The notes: generated by a model from the sequence alone, not told the origin. DNA of 64,000 nt from Panagrolaimus kolymaensis (GCA_028622995.1 JAJQJQ010000049.1:558001-622000); one strand, 5' to 3'; positions 11,045-22,899 are shown, counted from the first letter of the stretch. Numbers and translations are program-made.

Positions 11045-11057
11045 TCCTACCCAGTAA
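10791..11057 (+). pseudogene. truncated N-terminal fragment, possibly of a Helitron protein
   Basis: The 88-codon frame starts MGRKPIKRTPSQEEAHKVEL and is very basic, with a loose internal repeat: RRSNLSDIQ, NANLTDAEIDNRNE, RRSTLSDAN. Arg-rich repeats of this type occur at the N terminus of some Helitron Rep/helicase proteins, as I recall them. The last four codons (NPTQ) and the stop come from the terminus of the next element at 11045, so the coding region was cut by that insertion. No Rep or helicase motif remains. It may instead be an unrelated basic protein. Confidence 0.4.
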
Positions 11058-12018
11058 TTTTCATTGTTCGTTTTTTCGTACTCACTAGGAAATGCTTCAT
11101 GGGAAAATTGCAAAGAAAATGAAAAAATTTGCATTAAAAAATGAATGAATGCGCAAGGAAAGAAAACGTGTTTGCATTTCATAAAAATGAAGCGGTGATG
11201 AGCGGTCGTTTGTTTTGTGTGTTACCCAAAGATGCCATAGGATCCAAATACGTAGAAGGATCCCATTATATTCAAAGGATCTAAATTTATAGAATGTAAG
11301 GAAATCGTTCATGGTTTGCTATTATAGGGAAAATGTTAAGAAAACTTTTTGAGCAACTTTTAGGACATTTAGAAAGTAAAATAAAACGCAATGAAATATT
11401 GATGAGTGGCGGCTGATTCTGAGTTATCAAAGGGTGCTAAAGGTACTAAAGATGCCAAATGATTGCATAAAATTACTTTCATGGCCGGCGGAAGGCCGGC
11501 GGGGTTATAAATGAACATTAAACTTTATTCAATGAGAAAAAATGAGTGGATGTTGTTCGTGAGGAACTTTAAATTATTTTGGGTTCTTTAGATAATTTGG
11601 GTGCATTTAAATTGCCAGAATGTAGGGAAATATAGGGTTATAATGGAAGCACTTTTTGCTGGGGAAATTTTAAGACGAATTGCTCATTCTTTTAAAAGAG
11701 CTAAAAGCAGTGGTGATCTTATTGGAATTTTTATATCGCACTGGTAAAGATATTAGATGTCATTGCGAGGACCTGAGGTGTATGAGATGAGGATTTTAAA
11801 CACCAAAGAACATTTGCAATTGATTAGTAGGCTATGGGAATTGTTATGCCAATTTTGAACAAGTTTAGAGGGCATTAAAGAAGTAAATTAGCCTTGGATG
11901 TTGCGGTATGATAATCTTATCTTCCAGAGCAAGGAATCAAATAATTAATGTCAAGATTTTCGTAATAATTTGCGTAAAACAAGGTTCATAGCGGGCCGAA
12001 GGCCCGCGTAGCGCCTAG
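11045..12018 (+). mobile_element. non-autonomous Helitron-like element, 974 bp
   Basis: The 5' end is TCCTACCCAGTAATTTTC, preceded by A at 11044. Near the 3' end a hairpin GCGGGCC-GAA-GGCCCGC (11991-12007) is followed by 7 bases and CTAG (12015-12018), then T at 12019. A 5' TC, a subterminal hairpin about 11 bases before the end, CTRR at the end and insertion between A and T are the defining Helitron features, all present. A second GC hairpin (GCCGGC repeated, 11484-11500) lies inside. No helicase coding region is seen, so the copy would need proteins in trans. Confidence 0.65.
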
Positions 12019-12271
12019 TAAAAGAAAAAATTTGATAAAAGCATAAATAAAAAATGAGTGAGTTTGATCAACAAAAGTTTTTTTTCTAAATCCAAAAAAA
12101 AAATGCAAATTCCCCATATGAAATTTTTTTGGCCTTGTGCGATCGTGCCAACTCACTTTCTTCATCAACGATTCTAAACAGTTTTTTTGTTTGTTTGTTT
12201 GACTTTCAACAACGTTGAAAAAATTTTTTAAATTCAATCAAAATCAAATCGAATCAAAAAAGAAGAAGAAG

Positions 12272-13691
12272 ATGCCAACATTAAATCCACAAATTTTAAA
12301 TGATATTTGTGTTGAACTTCTCAAAGGTGATGAATATCCACCACAAGATTTGAATAAGTTTGCTTTAGCTGGTAAAGAAACTTTATCAACATTTGAAAAT
12401 GCAATGGCTTCATTGAAATCAGTGAAAATTGATGGATCTTTGGTTATTATTAAATTTGTAAGTTTTTTGTTTCGCCTTTTTTTGTTGTTGTTACTTTAAT
12501 CTTCATTTGTTTTTTAGGTTGATAAAGATAAAACATTCAAATCCTTTAAGCCTTATCAAATTGCAACACGAAGAATGATGGCAATTATTGGACATTGTAC
12601 TAAACGAATATCATTTACTCATGTAGCAGAAGAATATGTACCTATTATTGATGCAATTTGTCAAGCTCAAAGTATGTTTACCATTCTCCTCTTTTATTTC
12701 TTTAGTAACTTAACTAACTGTTCATGTGTTGGGATTTGCTTACTTTTTGTCATGCTTCATAGCAATGTATTGGAGCTACCAGTCATTCTTTAACTATCTA
12801 TTTCGTTTACACTAAATAATGTATGGTTTTTAGGTCTTCAAAAGTTGACGTATGATTCTGATATGGCTATCGATGGAAGTATCAATCCCTTTGAAAGAAT
12901 ACTTGATGCATGTTTCAACTCTATTCAAAAGATCGTCGTTCCAGCGCAATATTACTTTGATAAGAATCCTCAAATCTTTCATCTTCGATGCCTTTATTTC
13001 AAAAGTATTATTGATAACATCACCGAATATCTCAATCATCCAAGCTGTATTGCACAAGAATTGATCGTTGAATTGGATGAACAAGAAGGCTTTCCTGCTA
13101 ATCGATGGCAAACTATTACTGGATGTTTTGAAAATGCTCAAAAGTAAGGATTTATTAGTTTTGCAATCATTTCTTTCTAACAGATTTTATCTTTTAGTCC
13201 AAAGTTCGACTCAATCAAAAAGCTCAAACTGAAGCTCCACTTTGAAGCATATGTCGAATATGCATTCACGAATCTTCTTCAAAGCGTCCACAAGTGCTTT
13301 CCAAATTTACAATCCTTCACTATGGTCAATCAGCTCGATCTCGATGAATCTTCTCATACTTTTCAAGATTTCATGAATCATTCACTTTACTATGAACCAT
13401 TGTATTTGGAACTCAATGATAGCAGCTACAACTTTGATATCGATATTGAATGGAATTTATGCTTTACTGTAAATGAACCATTATTCTTGGTATCTTTGTT
13501 TTTTATATTTTCTTTTTGTTTACTAACTTCCATATTTTTAGGCTGGATATGCAGCTGCATGTAAAAGCTTCTACAGTGATTTTGACATCGATACTGAAAG
13601 TGAAGAAAGAATCCTTTTTGTGAAAAATGATGAATTATCTCGATCCAAAGCTATCTCATTTGAAATTGAAGTTCTTAATGAAATTGATTAA
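12272..13691 (+). CDS. F-box-like nematode protein, unknown substrate
   Basis: Five exons: 12272-12457, 12518-12671, 12834-13143, 13198-13489, 13542-13691, in consistent phases, about 363 residues. The N terminus, MPTLNPQILNDICVELLKGD followed by DLNKFALAGKETL, resembles the first two helices of an F-box, though short of the full motif. The rest is a mixed helix/strand sequence with leucine- and phenylalanine-spaced segments (HLRCLYFKSIIDNI; FTNLLQSVHKCFPNLQSFTM), like the C-terminal substrate-binding regions of nematode F-box proteins. If so, it would act as an adaptor in SCF ubiquitin ligases. AATAAA is at 13900-13905. The call is by general resemblance only. Confidence 0.68.
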
Positions 13692-14387
13692 TGATAACTA
13701 TTTAGTACTTTGATATTGTTATTTTTAAGTTTTTGAATGTTGTTGAGAGATTTTTCATTAATTGTGATATTCTTTTTTCTAAGTTCCTATTCCTTTTTTG
13801 ATTGTCCCTCTTTTAGTGCGATCTTTCTTATTATTACGGGTTTTATGTATTCGTTCTTGATTTTTGTTTGCTTATAAATTTGTTGTTCTTGTTGATTTTA
13901 ATAAATAACTATAATACTATGGTTGCTTTTTGATCAAAAAACGTTAAAAGTATTAGTAGCAGTAATGACAGAAAAGCTAAAACATGGCCTTCGTTAATCC
14001 TTATTAACTTTGGGTTATAAACTTTATTTTAGCATCAATCAAAACATTGATAAAGCTTGTTGTTGTTGTTCTTGTATAAATTCTTTAATTTTTAACCTCT
14101 CCGTTAACATACAACTTGCATTTGGATGTAGTTGGTGTAAAACCAAAATGGTGATGATGATAATCTAAAGCCAAAAAATAACATCGAAGAAACTTTCTTC
14201 AAAAAAGTAATTTCAAACAAAAAAAGACACAGTAATTCCAAAGCTCTATCTCGCAGCGATTAGAAAAATAGCACGAACCTTGCCTAAAAAAATTGTTTGA
14301 AACGAAGTAAAACATTTTTCTTGTTCCTTGTTTTTACATTTTCGTTAGTTATCTTTTTTTGTTAGCTGTTTCAACACTAAATCAAAC
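13692..14387. other. intergenic
   Basis: Contains the 3' UTR of the F-box-like gene (AATAAA 13900-13905) and the promoter of the following MATH-BTB gene. No further gene seen. Confidence 0.5.
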
Positions 14388-16240
14388 ATGGCTGGTGAAA
14401 AACGTCAATCTGCTCGCATTGCTACAAGAAAAAGCACGTCAACTACTGGTGGTGGAGGAGTTACTGCTGCTGCTAAGACTCCTGGTCGTGGTCGACCTTC
14501 TACTACTCCAAAGCCTACTTCGGCTCATAAACGTGGACGTCAATCACTAAATGTTAGTTTGTTTTTTGTTTGTTTTCATCATAGACTTATTTGTTATTAA
14601 TTTTTAGGAAAAAGTTTTTCACTTTGAAAAATTGTGGAAAGTTCCTAAAACTGTTTTTGAAGATGAAACTGTTGGAAGTTTTGGTAGTCGTCTTTTCAAC
14701 GTTGATGGTTATCCAAAGCTGTCATACTCTATTTTTACTGAATGGTTTCCTGGTAGTTCTAAGGAAGATGTTAAAGTTGGCTTGAATGTTCAATTTCCTG
14801 AAAGCAAACATGTTCAAGCTGATTACTCGATCAACGTAGAATCTGCTGGCTTCAAAGAAGATGTTTCCGCTGCGCTTAATCAAAGAAATTTTTATTGTGG
14901 TACCTTATGCTTCAATCTTAGAACTGTTCTTGATCCAGCTCAATCATTTTTTGAAGATGGACAAATGGAAATTATTGTTAAAGGAACCTTCAAAATTCTT
15001 CCAAAGCTAAAGAAGCCCAAGGATATGGAACTTTCCTTTGTTGAAGCTGAATGGTATGCTGAATATTCATTGAAACCCGATGTCGTTGCTGTTGATGGTA
15101 AAAAAATTGCGGTATGTTTGCTTTTTTTTCCATGTAATTTTTGTTATGATTTTGCTTTTAGGCTCATAAATTGCTTCTTCCTCAAAAGTTTCCGAACATC
15201 GCTGCAACTTTCAACGCAGAAGCTGGAGAATTTGAAATCAACGATTTCCCATTTGAAGTTGTCAAAGCAGCTGTTTCATATGCTCATGGTCATTCTCTTC
15301 CTGTTCTCAAGATTCCTGAACTCGTTCAACTCATGAAGTTTGCCCAACATTACGGTAATGACGACCTTAAAGTAAGTTTATTCTTTTTGGAGTAACTCTA
15401 AAGTTGCTGTATCATTTTCAGAATACTGTTGAAACAACTTTAGCTGGTATGGTTGATGACTCCAACGTTCGTGAACTTCAAGAGGCTGCTGATACTATCG
15501 AGGCTCCTTTACTTAAACAAAGTTGCATGGAATATCGTGAAAAAGCTCAAATCAATGGAAATCATAACGACATCGACATGGAACCCATGAATTCTACTAA
15601 CTCCAATGATTTGAATCATCCTGCTCCTGTCGACTCTCCTGATCATGGAAATACTTCTTTTGATATGAACGCTGCTGGTAAACCCAAACCTGGTTATCCT
15701 ATGGAAGGTGAAAGCCATTCTCATACTATGGATACTTCAAACTCTCAAAATGCTACCGTCAAGCCTGCAACTGATGAAAATCGTATGGTTTCTACTGCTG
15801 ATGTTCCAAGTGCTCTTGGTAAACCAGGACCGGATGATGCTATCAATGGTGAAAAGAGTTCAAATACTATGGATACTTCAAACGCTCAAAATGTTACAAT
15901 CAAACCAGAAAATCCTTCAATTGCTGCTGATGATGTTCCAAGTTCTGATGTTAAACCAAAACCTGTTGATGTGGATACTGAAGATCTTCCAAGTGATAAG
16001 AATGAGTTATCTTTTCGACCACTTGCTATTCAACCAGAACCTATCGATCGTATGGATACTGAAGATATTCGTATGGTTACATCACATGTTCACATTGCTG
16101 TAATCGAAGAAGAAGCTATCCGAAGTCCCATGGTTGATGCAGCTGGTGATGTTCCAATGAATTTGAATGCCGTTATCCAACCAGAAATTGAAGATGGAGA
16201 ACTTTCTTCTTATTCTCGATTGCTCGACACTTTATTTTAA
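14388..16240 (+). CDS. MATH-BTB protein A, with long repetitive tail
   Basis: Four exons: 14388-14552, 14608-15111, 15162-15371, 15422-16240, about 565 residues. Exon 1 encodes a basic, Ser/Thr/Gly-rich leader (KRQSARIATRKS, HKRGRQS). Residues about 58-190 form a MATH domain (YSIFTEWFPG, SFFEDGQMEIIVKGTFKI) and about 210-310 a BTB domain (HKLLLPQKFPNIAATF, FEINDFPFEVVKAAVSYAHG). MATH-BTB proteins are substrate adaptors for Cullin-3 ubiquitin ligases. The tail has a 47-residue direct repeat (MDTSNSQNATVKP... and MDTSNAQNVTIKP...) and IKPE, a psi-K-x-E SUMO-type site. Intron positions match gene B on the minus strand. AATAAA lies at 16334-16339. Confidence 0.9.
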
Positions 16241-16540
16241 TTGTTTGTTATGATGAAAGTTGTTTTTGTCACATTTTTGTTATTGAAATTTTTGTTCTTT
16301 GTTTTTGTTCGCGTTTGAGATTCGAGTATCTCTAATAAAGTTTATTATTTGATTTTATGCTCTTATTTACACTGTTGTATTGTATTTGCATTAATCTTTT
16401 TATGATAACTAGTCCACGTTAAAGCTGGCATCTGAATATTTTTATCTTTTTGTATCCCATGCATTTGTGAAGCGTTTTTCTTTGCCATTTTTACATTTTG
16501 TTTTTTAGTCTTCACTTCTTTGACATTATTGTGTAAAAAT
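16241..16540. other. intergenic with possible trans-splice acceptor
   Basis: 3' UTR of the MATH-BTB gene and promoter of the next. TTTTTTAG at 16501-16508 followed by an ATG at 16541 may be a spliced-leader acceptor. Confidence 0.35.
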
Positions 16541-17135
16541 ATGATTACAACGCTTTATCCAAATCCTTTACTTTGTATTCCTGATTCATTCGAGCAACGT
16601 CTTCAAAACCAAGTTAGAATAGCTTACGAACTTTTTCAATTAGCTTTGATCGCTTATGCTGGAGAAAAATTGGATGTTCTTTTGCTTGCTTACTTTATGG
16701 GATGGCTGAATATTCAAAATCAAACATTTTTTGATCATTACAATATGCTTATGGAATTTTATGATTTATTTTTCATTTTGCTTCCAACTTATATTGGTGC
16801 GTTTCTTCGAGCCAATATGAATACTATGAGGCACGCTAGATATGTTTTTATTGTTAGTTTTATTTAGTTTTTGAGTTTCCTTCATAAATGCTTGTTTTTA
16901 GGCTGCTGATCTTGCTTACCTTCCTATTACAATTGATTATTTATATTCAAATGAAATAACACCAGCTAATATTTTTATCAATTCTTATTATCTTGGCCTT
17001 CAAACAGCTACGTATGGTTTTAGTTTATATGAAATTATTCAATGGTATATCGCTTCAAAGAACCTGAAAGAATATCAACATGGAACTCGTAATAACCGAT
17101 TGCATTTTCTTCCAACAAATATCAAAGGTGCTTAG
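16541..17135 (+). CDS. four-helix membrane protein, family copy 3
   Basis: Exons 16541-16852 and 16902-17135, phase 0, 181 residues. Starts MITTLYPNPLLCIPDSFEQR, then hydrophobic helices LFQLALIAYAGEKLDVLLLAYFMG and YDLFFILLPTYIGAFL; exon 2 begins AADLAYLPITIDYLY, has a further helix and ends EYQHGTRNNRLHFLPTNIKGA. The intron sits at exactly the same codon boundary (before AAD) in all five copies. The topology is inferred as four membrane helices with a basic cytosolic tail. No known family recognised. An upstream in-frame TTG is not favoured as start. AATAAA at 17193-17198. Followed by two more copies in the same orientation. Confidence 0.8.
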
Positions 17136-17515
17136 ATTTAATCATTTTTTTCTTCTGTACTTACATATGTTTCTTGTTCTTTTAATTTGATCAATAAATT
17201 TTTATGCTTTACCTTTATAAGATATTGTTGTTTGTAGCAAAGTTTGTTAAAGTTCAAGTTTATCGAGTCGTTACTTTGATTTTGTCTAAAAAAAGCATTA
17301 GTTCGATGATAAAAAAAGTGTTCTAATCTCCTGATTCAGAATAACGTGGATCCTTTAACGATTTCCTTATTTTTCGTGGCCAAATGCGATAAAAAAAATT
17401 TTGTAGAACTTTTTATTTGATTGCTTTTTTTCTACTTTGTCATTTCTTTATTTTCAACTTTCAACTTTCAACTTTATTCTATCAAGTTTTAGATTCAGCT
17501 GGTCATACTGTAAAT
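17136..17515. other. intergenic between tandem copies
   Basis: Short promoter-sized spacer, pyrimidine-rich just before the next gene (repeated CTTTCAA at 17457-17473); TTTTAG at 17487-17492 could be a spliced-leader acceptor. Confidence 0.4.
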
Positions 17516-18109
17516 ATGGTTTCAATCCTCAATCCAAATCCTCAACCTCGTGTTATTGATGGAATCGAACAAGATCTTCAAAATCGAATCAGAATCGCAT
17601 ATGAAAGCTTACAAACAATTTTGCTAAATCATTATGGTTCAAAATTTCTTTCAATTTTAGTGGCTTACTACAAAGGGCGTCTTGATTTTCAAAACCTAAC
17701 AACATTCTTGGATTATTATTACATCTTTATGGGATTCTATTGCTTATTCTTAATCTTTCTTCCAACTATAATTATTTCTTTTCGTCATCGCCTTATGTAC
17801 CTTAGAAACTTTGCTATGTATCTTTTTGTTGTAAGTTTATTTTGTTTTATGGTTTCTCTCTTACATGCTTGTTTCTAGGTTGCTGATCTTGTTATCCTTC
17901 CTATTGCGCTTGTTCATTTATACTCAACACATTTTCCTCGTCGATTACGTACATATTATCTTTTTGACCAATTGGGATTTATCGTCGCTTGTGTTCGTTC
18001 ATTTCATCAAGCTTATCAAGGATATCTCGCTTCAAAGGATTTAAAACAATATCAACATGGAACTCGTCATAGAATCTTTTATGTGCCAAAGAATATCAAA
18101 GGTGCTTAG
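17516..18109 (+). CDS. four-helix membrane protein, family copy 4
   Basis: Exons 17516-17830 and 17879-18109, phase 0, 181 residues. Begins MVSILNPNPQPRVIDGIEQD and ends YQHGTRHRIFYVPKNIKGA. Hydrophobic segments are LSILVAYYKG, YYIFMGFYCLFLIFLPTIII, VADLVILPIALVHLY and a final segment before a basic tail. The start is chosen by alignment with copies 1 and 5; an upstream in-frame ATG at 17417 would add a T-rich hydrophobic stretch and is less likely. Function unknown; closest in sequence to copy 5. Confidence 0.8.
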
Positions 18110-18523
18110 TTTTTCTGTTTTGTAATTGTTAGGTTTTGCTTGTTTATTGTGTTTGATAGTTTGATAAATATGGGTTGTTTTTGTTTCTCATTTGTTGTGT
18201 TTTCTAAATGGTTTTGAATCGTTTCTAATTATTTACTTGAAAAAAAAAACATTAACTTGTGTGGTTAGTAAGAGCGGCTTGTGTTTGCTGATTTTTTACA
18301 AACTTGTATCATTGAATCTTAATTTTCTTTTTGCTTTCGTCTCAATGGCACGAATACTTTCTCTTTTTGTTTTGTTGTTGTAAAAGTGTGGATGCAAATT
18401 TTTAAGATGTTATCTTTCATGATTATTCATTTTTTACATTTCAGATTGCTGTTGCTTGCTAATCGTTTGTTTCGCATTGTTCTTTTGCTTAAAGCTTTAA
18501 TCTCTCATTGGTGTAAAGTAATT
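18110..18523. other. intergenic between tandem copies
   Basis: T-rich spacer with no recognised element. Confidence 0.4.
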
Positions 18524-19135
18524 ATGGTTACAATCCTCAATCGAAATCCTCAACCTCGTGTTCCTGATGAAAATGAACAACGTCTTGAAAATGAAGTTAG
18601 AATGGAAAATGAATTTTTTCATGTTTTATTATTCAGTTGTGCTGGTGGAAAATTGGGTGCTGTTGTAAATGTTTACTTTATGGGATATCTAAATTTTGAT
18701 AACCCAACATTCATGGATTATTATTATATGCTTATGGGATCCTATTGTTTATTTTTCATCCTCCTTCCAACTATGATTATAATGTATCGTCGAGGAGAAG
18801 AGTGGTACAATATTAAATCAACTCAATATATTTTTGCTGTAAGTTTTTTTTAGTTCAATGAGCTTCTCTTTTTCATACTTATTATTTATTTTTAGGCTGC
18901 TGAATTCGTTCTCATTCCTATTGCATCTTTATATTTATATTTCCATGAATTTACACAAGCTAATATAAACATCAACAGCTATTATATTGGTCACTTAGTT
19001 GGATGCATTGTTGTCTTTGGTTTTTGTGCGTATCAAGCTTATGAATGGTATCTTGCTTCAAAGGATTTGAAATTATATCAACATGGAACTCGTCATCATC
19101 TTTTTTATATTCCAAATAGTATCAAAGGTGCATAA
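18524..19135 (+). CDS. four-helix membrane protein, family copy 5
   Basis: Exons 18524-18838 and 18896-19135, phase 0, 184 residues. Begins MVTILNRNPQPRVPDENEQR; hydrophobic helices include YYYMLMGSYCLFFILLPTMI, AAEFVLIPIASLYLYF and GHLVGCIVVFGFCAYQAY; ends LYQHGTRHHLFYIPNSIKGA. The conserved features of the family are the NPQPR-xxD-xxEQ start, the single intron before AAD/AAE/VAD, a YE/IIQ-WY or WFKTF motif after helix 4, and, in copies 3-5, YQHGTR and a KGA end. AATAAA at 19180-19185. Function unknown. Confidence 0.8.
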
Positions 19136-19589
19136 ATTGTTATTATTTCATGTTTATTGTATGTATGTTTTGAACAGTGAATAAATGTTTTAATTTTGAT
19201 TTGTCTTTTCTAAATTACCATTTAGAGTTTTTGGAAAGTTTTAAGGTTACTCAAATTTTTGTTTTTTCTTTCAATTTTTTTGTTGTTGTTTTGTCGCAGT
19301 TTGTGATAGCGCGAAACGTAAAAAAGATGAATATCGTTTGTTCTTTCGATACATTAATAATTATTGTTTGGTTTTGATAAAAAGTTTTAACGATTTTTTT
19401 GTTCACTCTGCGGCCACCCACACACGTAAAAATATGAGAATGTTAAAATAACAACAAATAAATAAATACATTGATTACAAGAGAGAGAAAATAAATTTGG
19501 AGAAAAAAAAATTACAACAATTATGAAACTTTTCTAATAAACAAGTGACAGTAGTAAATTTTTTTCCCGGATTGTTATCGGTGATGGTG
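19136..19589. other. intergenic, convergent 3' ends
   Basis: Holds the polyadenylation signal of copy 5 (19180-19185) and the 3' side of the homeodomain gene. No gene recognised. Confidence 0.45.
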
Positions 19590-21641
19590 TTACAATTCAG
19601 AAACTTCATTTTTTGGAATATTTTTAGGGGTTTCAATTGATTCAAGATTATTTTCATCGTTGTTGCTGCTATTATGTTCATCAGCAGAATTGGAATGTGG
19701 TCGTTTAGCTGGAATAATAGGAGGTTGCTGTTGTTGCTTCTTCCATGGCCGATTTCGAGGATTAAGTTTACAAAAAACTTTTCGACGATTTTGAAACCAT
19801 TGTTGAATATGTAAATGGCCTAAACCCGTTATATATTGAAGATTACTAAATTCTCTGGGTTTTGGGAAAGGATTATCCAAATTTGATTTAAACCAAAATT
19901 CCAATGGCTGAGTTGGATCTTCTTCAACGGTTTTTGATGGAAATGAACCATTTGGAAGTAATTGTGGACCAACCTGAAAATAAAAATTTTAGTTAACCAA
20001 TTATTTTTATGACATTAATTTTAGAGAGGGTTTTTTTTATCCATGAAAGTATCGAATAAATTAATAAAGCAAGACGAAAACCATTTTTTCTCGATCGATC
20101 ATTCAAACTAAAAAACTTACAATTTTTTCAATTTTAATGGGTTTTGTTGGATGATTGAATTTATTTATTTCCAATAATGATTTACTTGTTTCATTCGATG
20201 CAATTTTATCCGACGATGGTTGTTTATTCGATGGTCTAATAAGATCAGTAAATTCAGATGATGGGAAAGATTTTAACATCGCTGAGGTAATGTTGGGTGA
20301 AGGATTGAAAGCTAATCTTTCTTTTGGATTTTCATTATCCACTAAATTTGAAATAAGCAAAGTAAGAAATAAATAAATATAAAGAAAAGCATTTTAACTT
20401 ACTTTTTTGGTTTACAATTTCTTTCTCTTCATCTTCATCGTCATCATCAGGTTCGGAAAGTTTGGGTGAAAAGTAAGCATCCAGTTTAGGTGGAATCTTT
20501 CGAACTCTTGTTGATCGTCGAGTTGCTTTGGGAGGCAAAGATGATGGAGTTTTGAGGGAAAAAGAGTTGTTTAATGAATTTAGTGATGATTCATTCGATG
20601 CAGTTGAATTTCTTTGATCTGTCTTGCCATTAACTGCCGCTTTCTTTGAAGCTGAAGAAATTGGCGAAGTTTTGAGAGATGGGTTTGATGAAATCAATGA
20701 TGATTCATTGGTGGAGGCTCGACTTCTCGTAGCATAGCCTTTAGCTATTTTCTTTAAAGGTGAAGGAGGAGTTTTGAGAGAAGATTTGGATAAATTTGGC
20801 GATAATGATTTATTTGACGAAGTTGAATTCCTATCAACTTTGCCAGTTGGTTTTTTATTTGGAACTTCTTCAGCAGGTGTTTTAACATTTGAAATTTTTT
20901 TCGCTTTTGCGACTTTGGAAATATTTGTAAGTTTTTCATCTGGTATTGGTGTTGGTGATGAGATTCGAGATTGTGAAACTGACTTTGATTGCCTTTTCTT
21001 ATTATCCATATCTTTCATCAAAAAATTTTCTTTTGGAGAAATTGGTTGTTTATCTGTTGCATCTTTAGATCGTCGGGCTATAATCCTCTGAGATTTTCGA
21101 ATGCTTTTATTCCTCTGTGAACCTCGATTATTCGTAGCGGCTGTATTGGGAGTTGATAAAGCTGAATTCAAAGTTTCATTTTTTGATGAAGAATTTGAAG
21201 TCCCAAAACCCTAAAAATAAGTGAATGCTAATCCTTTCGCTTAAATATTAATAATTTTTTTTATGTATATACCCTTGAATTATCGTTATCGGCATCCATC
21301 GATGATGTTTCATCGTCTTCTTCGTCATCATTGCTATCACTTTCATCGTCGTCGTTGTCATCATCGATGACTTCTTCACCAACGCCGGAATGATTATTAT
21401 TTCCATGAAAGAATGGACCATAAACATAATTAAAATTATAATCCATTGGTGGAGTTTTGGATGATAAAACCATATCAGCTTGATGTTCATAAATTGTGGG
21501 ATTAAATATTTGTGAAGTTCGTTGAACTATCAAACTATCCCTTGCATATGAAGATAATGCAGCCATTTGATGGATTGTTGGTCCATTAGGGGTGGAAGAT
21601 TGAGTAAGAGACCATTGAAGAAATTCTTGAAAGGTTCCCAT
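19590..21641 (-). CDS. homeodomain-like transcription factor with long disordered region
   Basis: Four exons: 21641-21273, 21210-20403, 20341-20121, 19973-19590, 593 residues. Residues 1-123 include a strongly acidic run (VIDDDNDDDESDSNDDEEDD). Residues 124-466 are Ser/Lys/Pro-rich and look disordered, with short basic motifs (ATRRSTRVRKIPPKL) and an acidic patch. The C-terminal exon carries a divergent homeodomain at about 490-533: LEFWFKSNLDNPFPKPREF, then ITGLGHLHIQQWFQNRRKVF. NPFP and TGL recall the TALE/KN class, while WFQNRR is the general homeodomain helix 3. Helix 1 is short and the basic N-terminal arm is missing. A Gln run and a polar tail follow. Nuclear DNA-binding role inferred. 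Confidence 0.78.
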
Positions 21642-22899
21642 ATTTTTTGGTTTTCTAAGTTATTATTTCCACATTCAATAATTTTCGAAAAAAGGGGAGA
21701 AAATCTTACTGTAATATTATTTATTAATGACTAATAATAATAACTAAACGATATAGTCTTATTAAATAAAAATTTGAGATATAAAAAATAATTATTTGCA
21801 GAAAAAAAATATAGGAACCAAACGCGCAGGTCCAATAAATATTATTTTTTTCTTACGAATGACAATAAAAAAGAAAAGAGAGGAAGAAAATGCAAAAGGC
21901 AAAGGCAAAAATGCCGAGGTAAGAAATATTTTGGTAGAAAAAAAAGGTCAAAGTGTTCCTCTGTCTGATATTATTTTTCTGTTAGCAACTTTTTATTTTT
22001 TTTATGATTCACAAATTTCGTTTTATTCCACTTTTAAAAAATCCAAGGTTTTGGTATTTATGAATTTAGTGAAGGCTTTCAAAATGATGAAAAAATGTGA
22101 AAAGGCTTCATTTTTTAATCGACGGGGCTGCGAAAATAATTTTTTTTTGTAAGTTTTCGAATCATTCCTTTATATGTATTTTTTAATTTTGAAATTTTTC
22201 ACATCCGCCATTAATAGCTTCTAAATTCATTGGACCTAAGTTTGTTAAAGTAAAAAATTTTCGATAAACAAAATATCCAAAGTTGTTAAAAAATTTCAAT
22301 TGCTGTTGAGCAATTCCATTTCTGCCAAACCAAATTAGTATTAATGATTACGAAAAAATAAAAGAAGAAAAAGCAAAATTTTTATATGTTTTGTTTTTCA
22401 AAACTATTCTCTAACAATCATATTGTCAAATTGTGAGTAAAAAACGTTTAACTTACTATCTATAGTCTTGCCTCAACGTTATCATCCATCTGTGCACGTA
22501 AATAAGTACTCAGCTAATTTTCAAACTTTTTCTAACCGATGCCATCCATCGCATAATTTGTGACCATTCATTTAGTCGGATTATGGTAGCTATTTTTCAA
22601 AATTTGTTACTGTCACTGTTCTAACATTTTATTCTTGTCTTGTTAAAATCCATTGACGATATTAAAGTGAGACAAGGATCATATGAAACTCATGGCAATG
22701 AATGATACATACATTTTAGTAATAACCAACAAGGAAATAACAATTAATAAACTTTATAAAAACACAAGAAACACAAATTGGGTAAAAAACAGACAAAAAA
22801 CTCAGTAACAAAACAAAAAAACATTACAAAATGCAATCAATAAAGAAAATGAAAAACAAAAGGTTCAGAACACATTAAAATGATTTTTACCAGGATAAA
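21642..22899. other. intergenic, no supported gene
   Basis: Promoter of the homeodomain gene and 3' region of MATH-BTB gene B. A 118-codon open frame at 21796-22152 (+) has a Lys-rich start and hydrophobic middle but no recognisable domain, splice partner or family resemblance; I leave it unannotated. Confidence 0.4.

Noticed and set aside
11481..11506. GCCGGC double palindrome as an extra Helitron 3' end
   Set aside because: No CTRR follows within 10-15 bases, so it is treated as an internal hairpin.
21796..22152. 118-codon plus-strand open frame
   Set aside because: Lys-rich then hydrophobic, no known domain; sequence around it is ordinary intergenic DNA.
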